DNA of 64,000 bases from Elmis aenea (taxonomy: Eukaryota > Arthropoda > Insecta > Coleoptera > Elmidae), in assembly GCA_947652605.1 (NCBI GenBank), contig OX393577.1:66922108-66986107 (forward strand). The letters are read 5' to 3'. Shown piece after piece: positions 11,184 to 24,013 of this stretch. The position numbers were made by a program, and so were the translations under genes. The notes below the pieces were generated by a model, which saw only the letters and a program-made list of their open reading frames with translations, ran no database searches and was not told the origin of the DNA. The stretch's first letter is position 1. The number at the start of each line of letters is the position of its first letter.

Positions 11184-11618
11184 AGCCTAGTTTTCATTAG
11201 TAGAGTTAGCGGTAGAGTAGCTTGGCAAGTACTAACTATCCTTGCAACTCTACCAATGTAAACGCGATTGGTAGAGTAGAGTACGAGATCTTTGTAGAGT
11301 AGAGTAAGCTAGCACGGTGGGATAGTTAACTCTACTCGCCTTCTCCCACCACCGAATTTTACTCTACTCTACCGGCACTATACCAATGAAAACAGGTTTG
11401 GACAGCGTTGGTATAGTAGAGTGTATTTTTCACAGCAAAACGACGACGGCTGATGTTCATTGTTGTGATTGTAATGTGTCACTGTATAACTATCACTATC
11501 ACATAATTTTACATTTGCGTGTGAACGGTTACTCTACCAAATCCGGTAGAGTAGAGTAGTTTGGATAAATAGTATGCTAGTACACTCTACCGCTAACTCT
11601 ACTAATGAAAACTAGGCT
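11184..11618. mobile_element. Twin MITE, copy 2 (head-to-tail with copy 1)
   Basis: Nearly identical to copy 1 and in the same orientation. It shares the central TAA (11181-11183) and is followed by TAA at 11619-11621. It differs by a short deletion in the GTGTCAGGGTGTCACTG region and a few substitutions, so the two copies are recent relatives. Confidence 0.82.
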
Positions 11619-11621
11619 TAA

Positions 11622-12536
11622 GACTTAGAAAATGTAAGCAAATTTACAGAGCGCTGTAAGCTACAGCGGCATACGGAATCGCAAATATGCTATAGTACTG
11701 TAACTGCTTATAGTTACAGCGTTACAGTGCTTATAGAACCTTGCAGAATAGCACCATTAGTAATATTTTACTTAATCATTCAATCTGCAAATACATTGCG
11801 TAGTATTGTCTTATCATGAAGTATCTAAGCCGTACAAATTAGAGTTTATTTTTAAATCAAAATTCTTCCGTACATTTTGTTTTCATGTACATGAAATTAT
11901 AAATACGTGCTAATGGAAAAAAAAACTGCTGCAAACACTAATTAATACAATGAAGTTTAAAAACGTAACCCAATTTTAACGTGTAGAAATAATGCCTTAG
12001 TGATTTAAAGAGTGCTCGAGTCTTAACGGTATATTATATCATTCGCAATGATTACACCACTTAATTATTAACAGGATTTAATTTAAACAACATATTTTTG
12101 TAATACTAGCAACGCGCAATTAAACTCATTAAATTGAGTAGAATTATGAAGACTTCTTGTATACATCCAGCGCACGCTTATAAATGTATTCATTAGTTCT
12201 CATGTTCCCCAATAATATACTGTTTAATGAATGGCGTAAGAAGGATTAGACAGCTGTAAAGGACTAGCAATTCCTTTAACACTGGTATTTTGTATGTTCG
12301 GGAATCTCTACACCTGAATAGGTTGTATTTGTCAATGTACACTTGAAATTATTCAGCGTAAAATACAGCATGAGCGAAGTAAAGTATCTTTTACAGCTTC
12401 AACGAACGAAATAATTTTATAAACTGGATATTGTGTAGTCTGTAAATTTATATACGGTAATCAAAATAAACTTATGTGTTGTAAATTAAACCTAACGACA
12501 AATTAAAGTGTCTGATTGTAATAAACACCCAAATTT
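11622..12536. other. Unassigned AT-rich sequence
   Basis: No gene or repeat recognised. Confidence 0.35.
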
Positions 12537-12542
12537 TATATA

Positions 12543-14092
12543 CGGGGTGTCCCAGCCAAGACGAATTATTCGATAGCTCTGTTATTAGTAATAACATTTA
12601 AAAAAGTTCAATATAAAAGTTGTTTGTAATCATTTACTACATAACCTAGAATTATTATCAACTATACACAGTGTTTTGTTTTTGCGCTCTAATACCAAAC
12701 ATAGTTTTTTTATATGGAAGACCCTGTATATTTTGTAATTTTTGGATGTAAAATTAAATTCTCTTTCAAAAATATTATAAATTATTTATGTCTAAAATGA
12801 ACCGTTTTTGAGTTATTGGCGTTTTTTTTGCAAATTTTGACAGATGCAGACCTTTATAAATATATTTATAGTTATTAACATAACAACACCAGAGCAATTT
12901 ACTTTGAAAATTCATTAGACAATAGTGTCATAGTGATGGTTGACTAGTTACATTTTAAAAATAATATACAGGGTGTTGGTTTTACTCCGTCCATTTCGTT
13001 AAACTTTAAACGCATGTAAGTAATTTTTTTTAAATGGAACGCCCTATATATTTTTACATTTTCTTGTAGAAAATTGAATTATTTTTCAAAGTTATTAAGC
13101 ATGTTTTATGTCTAAATATAATATTTTTTTAGATATCGTTTCTTATGATTATTTGCGAGTGTTTTACCTAAAATATCAGTAGTAGTCGTTGAAAATTCAA
13201 AACAAATTGTATGAACTGTCAACCAGAACAATTAATCGGCACAATTTAAACTATTATGCCAGTAAAAATCTACATTTTTTTAAAAGTTGTAGATACCTAA
13301 ACAGCATAAATGGCAGCAAATAACACCAGAATGCTGTGTATCTACAGTTCTTAAAAAATATGGATTTTTAGTGGCATATTAGTGAAAATTGTGCGGATTA
13401 AGTGTTTTGGTTGACAGTTCATACAAATTGTTTTGAATTTTCAAAGGCTACTACCGATATTTTAGGTAAAATACTCGCAAATAATCATAAGAAACGAAAC
13501 AACTTCAAAAATATTATATTTAGACATAAATAAAACATGCTTAATAACTTTGAAAGATAATTAAATTTTCTACAAGAAAATGTAAAAATATATAGGGTGT
13601 TCCATTAAAAAAAAATTACTTACATGCGTTTAAAGTTTAGCGAAAAGGACCGAGTAAAACGAACACCTAGTATATTATTTTTAAAATGTAACTAGTCAAC
13701 AATCACTATGACACTATTGTCTAATAAATTGCGAGAGTAAATTGCTCTGGTGTTGTTATGTTAATAAATATAAATATTTTTATAAAGGTCTGCATCTGTC
13801 AAAATTTTCAAAAAAATGTCAATAACTCAAAAACGGTTCATTTTAGACATAAGTAACCTATAATATTTTTGAAAGAGAATTTAATTTTACATCCAAAAAT
13901 TACAAAATATACAGGGTCTTCCATATAAAAAAACAATGTTTGGTATCAGAGCGCAAAAACAAAACACTGTATAGTTGAAAATAATTTTAAGTTATGTAGT
14001 AAATGATTACAAACAACTTTTATATTGAACTTTTTTAAATATTATTACTAATAACAGAGCTATCGAATAATTCGTCTTGGCTGGGACACCCA
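12543..14092. mobile_element. 1.55-kb foldback with ~770-bp arms
   Basis: The outer ends GGGTGTCCCAGCCAAGACG and complement meet almost without a loop (centre near 13,320, a GTAGATAC...GTATCTAC dyad). Arms contain internal ACCCTGTATATTTT and CAGGGTGTTGG motifs. TATATACG occurs on both flanks (12537-12544; 14093-14100), possibly an 8-bp duplication, but a simple TA duplication is also compatible. Relatives of the arm lie at 48620-49160 and perhaps 18110-18500. Non-coding. Confidence 0.82.
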
Positions 14093-14100
14093 TATATACG

Positions 14101-15945
14101 GGGTAAATTCTCTAATAAAACATCAAAAAGTAATTTTGAACGAAAAAATTATTAAAAAACAAATACAAAAGGTTTAGCAAAAAATGGCTCGTCTTAAAAT
14201 ACTAAAAATTCTTCCCATTTTTCTAAATCATGCAGTCACTAGCGCGCTAGAGTTATCATTCTAAAGTTGTCCTTTATCTCAGACAACAAAAAGGACGTTT
14301 TAATTTTAAAAACGGCACTATTTCACTCAAGAATGCACATATAGTTACTCATGCATACAAAATGTCCTGAAATGACATCCCTAAACGAGTAATTTTTGTC
14401 CCATTTAATCTTCTGTGTATCTCCAACTGCTTGCGACGTCCCTACGTTACATCGCGCATAATGCCCGGACTGTATAATGTGCCTTTTTTGTAAATTAGAG
14501 CGCCCCGGCTCTCAACAATAGCTATGCAACAACTGAAAGGGATACACAAACACCTCAAGCGACTAAAATATTATTGCCACTGAAGTTCTAGAATTTACAA
14601 GACCAGCCATAATTATAACTTAAAAAAATTATTGAATGTATTATAGAATAAGAAATCCAACTGCTGTACAGAATATTCCAAATAGAAAAAATATTAAGGA
14701 CCACGATAGAAAGAGGAGCAAGTGACAAGATTAATATTATTTTAAAAAATCACTTAAATAATTTACTAGTGTTTCTTGTATTTCCATTTTCTTTATTTTG
14801 AGTTGTTAATAACTAAAACTTATCTATGTATACATCTGTGCTAACAATTCCCAAACAAACTACAAGTTACAGCAATTTGTAACGAGCAACTTAATACCGT
14901 TATTAATTGAGAAAGTTTCATTAAAAAAACTGTAGGTTTAATAACGGGTAACATACACCAACAGCGTATCCACGTTTAAAATATTAAATAGACCCACTTA
15001 ATGGGTGTTTAGAACCTTAGTTGTACGTAGTTCTGGAGTTGTGATTATTTCATGCAATATTCATCGGTAATTTTGGTCTTTAGTTGGGCTCTAGTTATAT
15101 TGTTAACTGGATATAGTAACTTGTTACGTCCCTATAATTTACTTAATGTACTACCAGACGATCTAAATGCCATAAATCATGAATTTGTTCCCTGATATGC
15201 AATAAAATTACGTATGCACGCCGATATCAAACAGAACAATTGTTGATGATAATGACCCAGGTTGTTCATAAATCGTTTATCATCGGACATAATGGTCACA
15301 ATCAAAAACACGGTAATATTTTTTTGTTATAAATTTATTAGCAGCGTACGAGCTAAAGATGTTATCGTCTCAGATTTTTTTCATATTTGTACACAAGCTT
15401 AAAAGTAAAAAAACACAATGTTATTAAATCGTAATTAGCTAATGTGCGGTTTTGTTGAAATTTCAAGAATGTTTTTGATCAAGTAAGTGGCGATATGCAA
15501 ATAGCACTTGTTTGCACAATATCCAAGGGGTAAATGCCCTTGTACATGCAAATTTCTGCACACATTGGGTTTCAAGAAAGTTACGTACTAAATGTTAGCG
15601 CTAAATTCTAGACAGAAGTATAATATTAGTTTGTAAAGTCTCAAATTGGAGCGACAATGTGGCCTTTATTCATCTATTTGGAATATATAGTTTTCATTTA
15701 GTTGCTTTAAGATTAATAGAATATTTACTATAATTATCGTGGCTACGGCACTAATTTTCTGGAAACTAAATCAAAGTTATTGTCCTTTTTTTATATAAAA
15801 CCACTTTACAGTCTCTCCTGAACCCAATTATTTTCCAAAATAGATTTATAAAATTAAAAAAGCATAATTTATACCATCTTCAACATAAAAACTTGCATGA
15901 AATTGCATGGTTTTAACATAATTAAATGTGAAAGTTACGTAATTT
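14101..15945. other. Unassigned sequence
   Basis: Mixed composition with no gene or repeat recognised. Confidence 0.35.
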
Positions 15946-15947
15946 AA

Positions 15948-16025
15948 AATATTGCATTTTTTTGAAAAATTTAAAATTGTTTACATTAACTGATCTCAAA
16001 TTTGCAAAAAAATCTTACAAGGGAG
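15948..16025 (+). repeat. Probable fragment of ~160-bp satellite
   Basis: ATTGCATTTTTTTGAAAAATTTAAAATTG and the following bases resemble the satellite unit seen at 21676-23290, and they lie directly beside a foldback that is also found inside that array. Confidence 0.35.
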
Positions 16026-16482
16026 GGTCACGATATATTGTCTCTAGAATCTTATTAAGGCTGTGTTTATTGCATCAAGGACATCAAAACTAAATGTTTT
16101 GCAGAGTTACACGTGCCACTGGCCATTTCCTTCGGAAAATAGGGGAAAAACTGACTGAAGGTAATTTTTGCGATAGCGTTGGCTGTGAAACCGTCAGAGA
16201 TAAAATCGAAATTCTTCTATTTACCATTGCGCGCATCCTTTGCAAGTAAAATGGTGAAAATTTTTTGAAAACAATCTTAAACGGTTCCGGAAAAAAACTG
16301 GAAAAACAAGGCCCTTGTAAAAACGGTTTTCCCTATGCAAGTCGCATAGATTTGGTTATAACAGAATTGATATACCACAACTTCTCAAATCATAGCGCTT
16401 TTGCAGGGTTTTCGTTTTTGACGTTTTTTTTCTCAGAACCGTTAAAGATTTTTTCAAAAACTTTGCACCACAGATCAATAAA
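16026..16482. mobile_element. Truncated foldback, family B copy 1
   Basis: Homologous to 21763-22446: GGTCACGATAT end, TGCCACTGGCCATTTCCTTC, GAGATAAAATCGAAATTCTT, GCATCCTTTGCAAGTAAAATG. The left arm is complete, but the right arm stops after TTCAAAAACTTTGCACC near 16482, so the outer half of the right arm is lost. Non-coding. Confidence 0.75.
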
Positions 16483-18105
16483 AATATTTCTATCTATCGC
16501 AAGAAAATAAGGTAAAAAAATTGTACTCCCTCATATGATTGTGCATGCATGGATTATAGTGTAGTATGTATGAAGTTTAGCTGGATCGTAAGGTAAAAAA
16601 ATTACCTTGTGAAATTGTGGCATAGTGTGGTACTTTCAAAAAATTATGGAAAAGCTATCAACTTCGGGACCAGTTGAAAAACGTAGGATACCAAAATCGT
16701 TAAAAAAAGGAGAAAATATTATTATTGTACGGCAATTGAGAAGACGATGTTTTTTTGTGCAAAAATAAAACGACGAAAGCATTTAATTAATGTAATGCTT
16801 CCTTACACGATAAATATTTTGAAGAATATCTCAAATAAATGTTAATTTACTTATGTTTAGTAGATAATCTTAAAAAAGTTAACTTTTTATTAATAAATTA
16901 TGCAGTTATAACATGTTTTCTTATTCGATATGCAATTAAAGTTATGGATTTGCCCAAAGATTCGTTATCGACTCACTCAAAATCTAGAAAATTATCACCA
17001 AAAAAAGAATTTAACTAAAATATGATGTCCTTAGACATATAGCAACAGTTTTTATTAGTGCCAACCAAACTTGTTCTAAATGAGTTGAAATAAGTTGTTA
17101 CGCTGTAACTTTAACCAAAAATATCAACAACTCTATTAGTAATTAAGATTTTAACTGGAAATATTAACACTAATAGTAGGTAATTGGTGAAGTTTTTAAG
17201 GTTGGAGGTGATTTATATCCAACAATTCATATTTGAAGCACATGTACACATGCGTACATCATCGCAAAAATGGTCGAAACGTGTTCAACGGACCCCATAA
17301 CGTGTAAATCTAAATAAATCTGTGTTTTTTACAGCTTTCCATCCGAGCGCTTTCTAAAAATTGCCGCGTAATTTTTATAAAAACCGAAAATTACATAAAT
17401 ATGAAGGTGGGTGCAGATAAAACTATGTAAATACACGATTTTCAAACCCGTCTGCGAAATATCAAGCAACATTTGCGCCAATTATTTTTCCGATTCTTCC
17501 GAAACATAATCCTTCGCGTTGTTGTAACATTACTTTTTGCATAAAACTGTTTGTACAATTCGAGAACTAATCTAGACGATTTTCGCGAAACGCTAGCGAT
17601 ACAAAAGCCTTTCTTTCGCTGGTCGAATCCTTTAAATAAGTAATTATCGTTTTCCATTCAAGTCAGTATTATTTTAGAAATAAAATACAACGATTCGTCC
17701 GCTAAGAGTATTTTCTTCTGGAATAATACGGAACCACTTTGCACGCTATTCACAAAATTTTGTTCGCGCAAATATAATTTGACAGCTGTGCTGTCGTCGA
17801 CTGTGGCGAAACTTCAGCGTACGGCCTCGTTGAAAATATAAATTATTATCTATACAACAAATAAAAAGAAAAAGAGGGAATTTAAGGAAGTAATTTTAAA
17901 AATAATTGTTTAGTTAGTCTAAGTGTTCATTTGAACGAATGATTTAACAAAACAAATAATATAGCTAACCATAATAGGTTTACCCAATAAACATTTGAAA
18001 ATTAATTATTATAATACAATACCTAGAGATATATTGATTTTGTTCATACAAAAAACAAAAATAAAAATCGTTAGAGACCATTAAATTATCTACAACAAAA
18101 TGAAT
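16483..18105. other. Unassigned sequence
   Basis: No gene or repeat recognised; a 71-codon minus frame at 17442-17657 has no known motif. Confidence 0.35.
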
Positions 18106-18109
18106 AATA

Positions 18110-18500
18110 AAATATAAAGGGTGTTGCATTAAAAATTTTAAAGTTGCGTTTCTTTCTAGGAAACTAAAACATCTACTTACCTCTAGTATAACTGCCTTAT
18201 TACCAAAAATATTAATTAATTTATGGAAGTATTAGGTACCTGATAGATAACCTGACAGCTCCACCATCTTTAAAATTCTTTTTTTAAATGCATTAGCTCT
18301 AGAAATATGGACTTAAGGCATACAACATGCTTTACAATTTTTAAAGACAATTAAATTAGCTACAAGATAACGTAAAAATATACAGGGTGATGTATTTAAA
18401 ATAACAAAGTTGGATGTCGGTTTTCAAAAACTAATCACTCGGTATATTTAAAAATAATACAAGTTTATGCAGCTTTTGATACCAAACAACTTTTGTATGA
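18110..18500. repeat. Relic of ACAGGGTGT-type element
   Basis: Contains AGGGTGTTGCATTAAAAA (about 18118) and TACAGGGTGATGTATTTAAAAT (about 18380), matching the layout of the arms of the 12.5-kb and 55.7-kb foldbacks, but strongly diverged. Confidence 0.4.
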
Positions 18501-19639
18501 CAAATTTTTTTTGTATCTATATTAATAACAACGATATTAATTAATTTGTTTATCCTTAACAAAACTACCCAGCACCACCACCAATTTTAAACAAATGTTT
18601 ATTAAACAGGCAAATCCTTTAATGGAATTACAAATATTCGTTTGCTACAGTAACTTTTCAGCAAATAAAACACTGTAACATAAAAACTGCATATCTTTAG
18701 GCAATACGACCTAAATTGCGTCTTTAATTGAAGTTTCAACCACCATAATCTTTTAGTTCTACTTGTTTTTACTTTTTTGCTTTCCTTTAATCAAGTTTGA
18801 ACAACCAAGGACATCCACACTCCTTGCATGGCTCTAAATCTTTAACAAAACACTCGCAAAATGATTAAGTTAGGGCAGATAACGGAACTTCGCCCCGTTT
18901 TAACATGTAAACAAACCAAAACGGAAGATTTGTTTCTGTAACTAGGACTCGAACAGGACTAAGCGAAATTCTCTGTAAGGCCCGAGTGCTCACGACACAT
19001 CTGAATTAAAACTTACAACCTTTTTAGTACCGAGCAGGAAATATATACCCAGGTATGCGCCACAGATAAACTTGCGAAGTATTAAAACAAACTTCGAAAA
19101 AAAAACGAAAACTTTCGCAAGTTTAAAGAACACAGATAATAATGAAGCAAAGGAAATTGCAAACTTAACCTAAGCAACCCGCATAATTCGGAAAATATTA
19201 GCGCATTTTCCAACATTGCTAATTAAAATTCAGCAAACCGTGGTGTCGATAATTAAATCACAAAGAATGTTAAGTTTCTACAACAACAAAATTAAAACAA
19301 AACCAGTACCTTTGATGAGAGATGTAGTAAGCAGATAAACGAGGAATAGTGTGTTAAGCATTGTAGCAGTTTTTGTTTGGGTTATTTACACTTATATTAA
19401 CAAAACAGTTCACTTAAGTTTATGTTAAAAGCATGTGGATTATGTAGTCACTCGATAATGTTGTGTTTTCCGCACATAAGTTTATCGGTTTCTATTCGAT
19501 CAAGCACATTTTTTTGTAGGGGCGAACTGACCTAGGAAACAGGCTTCGAAATGTTTTGACCCAAACACTGCGAAGTTTTGTTTTCATTGAAAAACGACTT
19601 GAAATCCAAAAACTGTAAATTGACATTAACAATTAAAAT
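18501..19639. other. Unassigned sequence
   Basis: No gene or repeat recognised. Confidence 0.35.
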
Positions 19640-20300
19640 TTGTTTATAATTACAGCGCCCATGAAAAAATACTTAACGAGCTCTTCGCACAATTTCGTCA
19701 AATAAATAAACACGCTATAAAATATTGTACATTTTGTTTTTTTATTAAAAAATAATGCATTAAAATTTAAAAAAAAACTACAAGATTTTCTTTGATATAT
19801 TTTTTCCTCCAAAAACATTAAAATCTTAACTTTGCAAAAACCAGGCAAAAAATATTATAGCAGCGGCACAAAGCCGAAGGATTGTGTAAGTCCATTCGTC
19901 TAAAAATTGGGGTTCAAATTTTGAATAAATTACAAGATTTCCATTAAGGAAATTCTCTTCTTTCCCTCTCAGAAAATTTAAATTTTAACTTAACGAAAAC
20001 TAAGGCAAAAAAATAATACAGTGAAGAAGGACACAATAAAATATATAATGCAGGAAGTTTTCCAAAAATTTCCAAAATTTTCACTGTTTTTAAAGATACT
20101 ATAATTCGTTTATCAAAATAAAAATTTCAACAACACGAAAACTAGGTAAAAAAAATTAAAGTTAATAGCACAAAATACAAAACATAATACATACAATTCT
20201 TTTCAAAAAAAGTGGATTAAAATTTAACCAAAATTACAAGATTTCCTTAAGGTATTTTTTCCCTCCAAAGATAATTAAAACTTTAACATAACGAAAACCC
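19640..20300 (+). repeat. Diverged tandem array, ~155-bp unit
   Basis: About four units. The marker TACAAGATTT followed by a C/T-rich run and AAAACTTTAACxxAACGAAAAC recurs near 19780, 19932, about 20085 and 20236, a spacing of about 150-156 bp. AT-rich and non-coding; not related by eye to the ~160-bp satellite elsewhere. Confidence 0.6.
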
Positions 20301-21675
20301 GCGCCTCACAAATTCCGCAATTATTTTTTCAACGACTCATTAAGACGCGCTGCAATTTCTTCAACTTCCTCCTCATAAAATTAATTCAAATCTATTTAAA
20401 AAGCGAACATCAAAACTACCTGTTAAACATCGCATGTTCTAATCAAGCAATTATTATCAACCTATAATAAAGAATCGATTCGGACATTTCATATTCTTTA
20501 TTCTACGAAGTATTCCCGCTTTCAAAACTGGCCGCCACGGAGTTTGCGTAACTTTTGAGGATACCTCGAGCGCAGCGCCCACTACTGACAAACGACGCGG
20601 ATGAACTGAGCGGTATTTAACTCTAGAAGCGGTATTCGGTGTGCGCTTGCGTCTACCCTCATTATCTAGTCACCCTCAGCGCGGAACAAATGAATATTTA
20701 AACTTGTCAAATGTCTTTCAGATGCTACATTATCCGTATTCGGTTTCGATATATTTTTATACATACATTTCCATTTTGTTACGTCGCGATACACTTGAAG
20801 TTGGGCCTCGAGATATATGGAGCGGTTTTTTTGTCGTGGCGAACGCAACGCGAACAAAAAATACAAATAAATTACAATAAATACAATTCTGATACACAGG
20901 GACAGATTTTTCATTTATATGGGGAGCGTATCAAGGCTAGATGATCGAACTTATATTAAAATTGTTCCATAAAATATACCCTCTAGTTTGTATATTTCAC
21001 GCAACTGGCGTGACAGACACTTTTTTTTGCAATAATAACAGAACCATTCCACAAAAATGACGATCAAAAACATCAAAAAGTATATATCAAGTATCAAAAC
21101 TTAACAAGATTTGAAAAAAAGTACATGTTAAAACATATTTTGGTTATAAAAATTATGAAACAGTAGAAATTTAGACAGAAAAACAGATATTAGAACAATT
21201 AACTAAACTCTAACAATTATTGGCTGAGTAAATAGGGTAATTTGCGTATTATTATACAAAAACAAACGCTATAATCTAAATAGCAATGACCTTTGAAACA
21301 TTCTATACACATAAAAACAATAAGTTTGCCAAATCAAAATAAAAATGTGTTGGTGCATAATAAATTTCCGGCCAAAGAAATTTAGTAAAGAACACAATGT
21401 GCCACTAAGGTGACAATTAAATCTACTCAAACTAGGACTGCAGTGGCGTCAGGGAATACTTTTTCAAATAATAAAGAAATTAAGGAAGTGCAAGAAGAAA
21501 TATTATGTACAACCCTAGAGATCATCTTCATCTCGAGTTTGATGTTATTTGTCCTTGGAAATTGGAATAACGAGTTGAATTAGGACGCTGTACTTTCACA
21601 ATTCAAAGTTGTATTACCCATTTTTTTACAATAGTCTTTTGTTTTTCATAAAAATAATAAACACATCATAGTTCA
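20301..21675. other. Unassigned sequence with a GC-richer island
   Basis: About 20520-20680 is GC-richer and looks unique. Overlapping short frames on both strands at 20641-20944 show no domain. Could be a host regulatory or exonic fragment, but nothing in the sequence proves it. Confidence 0.3.
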
Positions 21676-23290
21676 TGCCTTTTTACCCCAAGTTGTACTG
21701 AAAACTGCATAAAACATATTTTTTAACAGCTTTGTAAAGCCTTAAAAAAAAGCTTACATTGGGGGTCACGATATGTTGTCCCTAGAATCTGATCAAAGTT
21801 GTGTTTATTGCTTCAAGAATATCAAAACTAAATGTTTTGCATTGTTGCACGTGCCACTGGCCATTTCCTTCGGAAAAATAGGGGAAAAACTGATTAATAA
21901 AGTAATTGTTGCGATCGCTTTGGCCATGAAACCGCCAGAGATAAAATCGAAATTCTTCTATTTACCAATTTGCGCATCCTTTGCAAGTAAAATGTTGCAA
22001 AGTTTTTGAAAAAATCTTAAACGGTTCGGGAGAAAAACGCGAAAAACGAGGCTCTTGTAGAAACGGTTTTCCCTATGTTAAACGCCTATACAAGTCGCAT
22101 AGATTTAGTTATACTATACAACTTCTCAAATCATAGCGCTTCTGCAGGGGTTTCGTTTTTGACGTTTTTCTTCGGAATCGTTTAGGATTTTTTCAAAAAC
22201 TTTGCACCTTTTTACTTGCAAAGGATGCGCGCATTGGTAAATAGAGGATTTTGATTTTATCTCTGACGGTTTCATAGCCAACGCGATCGCAAAAATTACT
22301 TTTATTCAACTTTTCAGTTTTTATCCTATTTTTCCGAAGGAAATGGCCAGTGGCACGTATAACTCTGCAAAACTTTTAGTTTTGATGTTCTTGATGCAAT
22401 AAACATGGCCTTGATCAGATTCTAGAGACACCATATCGTGACCTTCCTTGGTTAGCATTACTTGGCAAAAATTAGGAATTTTCGCAATTTTTGTCATAAT
22501 ATAAATTCATAAATATTAAAAACGCCCTCAGCAATGCATTTCTACATTGAGTTTTTTTCAAAACAACTTTAAACAATTTTGTAAAGCTCTCCAAAATTTT
22601 CAAAATATACCGATGATATATTTGCAAAAAAGTCAGAAGATTTGCAGTGGTATTCATATCTTCTGAAAACGTTAGAAACCTTTTTGAATGCATATTTACC
22701 TCAAGTTTAAAAACAGCTAAAAACGTTTCGTCTTATAGTTAATCAAAACAAAAATCAAATACAAATATATAGCCTTGTCCTTTTCTTTGGTAAAAATTGG
22801 AATATTTCGCAAGTGATTTTGTTTTTCAGAAATACTAAAAACACCCCTGGATACATTTCTTCTTTAGATTTGTGTTAAAACGGCTAGAGACAATTTTATG
22901 AAGCTATTCAAAATTTTTAAAAATATTCCAAGGCTAGGGTCATAAAGTGTTGTTAACAAAAATTCAAAATTATTTTATTTAAATATTCTGAAAATGTTTA
23001 AGACACCCTAAGGCATTGCTTAGGGCCTAAGCAATGCATTTCTAACTTTAATTCGTTTAAAAATCGCCTAAAAACTTTTGTTCCCAGCTCATCAAATTTT
23101 AAAAATAAAATCCAAGTGCCTTCGAAAGTATTGCAATGATTTTTATATTTTCCAAAAACTTGAAAGACATCTAAAGCAATGCATTTTTACCATTAAATTG
23201 CTAAAACGAGCCTTTAAACAATTTTTTATAATTCTTTAAATTTAAAATAAATCCCCTTGCATTTTAGAATAATTTTTTGAACGTTGTTTT
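21676..23290 (+). repeat. Diverged ~160-bp satellite array (interrupted)
   Basis: Units start near GCAATGCATTTCTA and include TTTAAAACxGCxTAAAA, AGCTxTTCAAAATTTT and GAAAACGTTxxAGACACC. Start markers at about 22533, 22687, 22852, 23030 and 23173 give spacings of 143-178 bp. A partial unit at 21676-21762 lies left of the foldback at 21763-22446, which interrupts the array. Reverse-oriented arrays of the same unit occur at 36590-36985 and 38690-39075. Non-coding. Confidence 0.65.
21763..22446. mobile_element. Foldback, family B copy 2 (complete)
   Basis: Arms of about 335 bp: GGGTCACGATATGTTGTC at the left and the complement ending near 22446; the arms meet near 22105 with little loop. Shared internal landmarks with 16026-16482. 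It lies inside the ~160-bp satellite. Confidence 0.82.
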
Positions 23291-24013
23291 AATTGCATAG
23301 ATTTGAAGGGCGAAACGTTCAATATTACCTAGCAGATTTCAAGGTTAGGCCAAAAACTTATCAATAACCCCTCGTAACCAACATTTAACAACAAAACTAA
23401 CCACAATTGCGTCACGTACTTGGCAAAAACAACGAACAAATTACAGCCAACTTCTTCTGTTGCAATTAACCCTAACTGCTTTATTGCGGATGCCCCTGTT
23501 TCAACAATTGCATTAAAACTCTATCCGATAATTATTAAACCGACTTCCGAGTTCGGCAGTTACTGCTGGTGATAGCGGGCGCCATTCGGGACGAGAATAA
23601 TGGAGGCGCATTTCTGGCGTTTTGTGGTGGAGGCGCGAGGACCACATGTGTAGGTAAAACAACCGCAATCCCTTGTAATCGAGGAAAGAACCGACGGGAT
23701 CAGGAAACCTCGGATATCCCATTCAAAATAGACATCAATTTCAATAAAAATGTCGATAGAGTAAGCCGTCTGGTGGCGCAGAACGCGCAACTATAACAAA
23801 CGAATCGCGTTAAAGTGCGTTACGTATGTGTTCTGCGAAGGAAATTCATTTACGGCAATGCGAAATCGTTTACCACTTTTAGAAAACAAAAGCCTTCGGT
23901 TTTGCATTACATGGATTTTAAATAAAGACACCTGCAAACAACTAGACTAGTAAAAATAGCTATAATCTAGTCGACTGGTTACAGTGTTATAAAATTTGTT
24001 AAATTTGGATATA
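23291..24013. other. Unassigned, GC-richer island at 23500-23820
   Basis: Balanced base composition and overlapping open frames on both strands (23513-23796), without any motif I recognise. No splice or codon-bias argument was possible by eye. Confidence 0.3.

Noticed and set aside
12537..14100. 8-bp TSD (hAT-like) for the large foldback
   Set aside because: TATATACG on both flanks is low complexity, and TA duplication fits related elements better; left undecided.
20641..20944. Candidate host exon in a GC-richer island
   Set aside because: Overlapping frames on both strands, no recognised motif or splice evidence.
23513..23796. Candidate host exon
   Set aside because: Same reasons; open on both strands and no domain.
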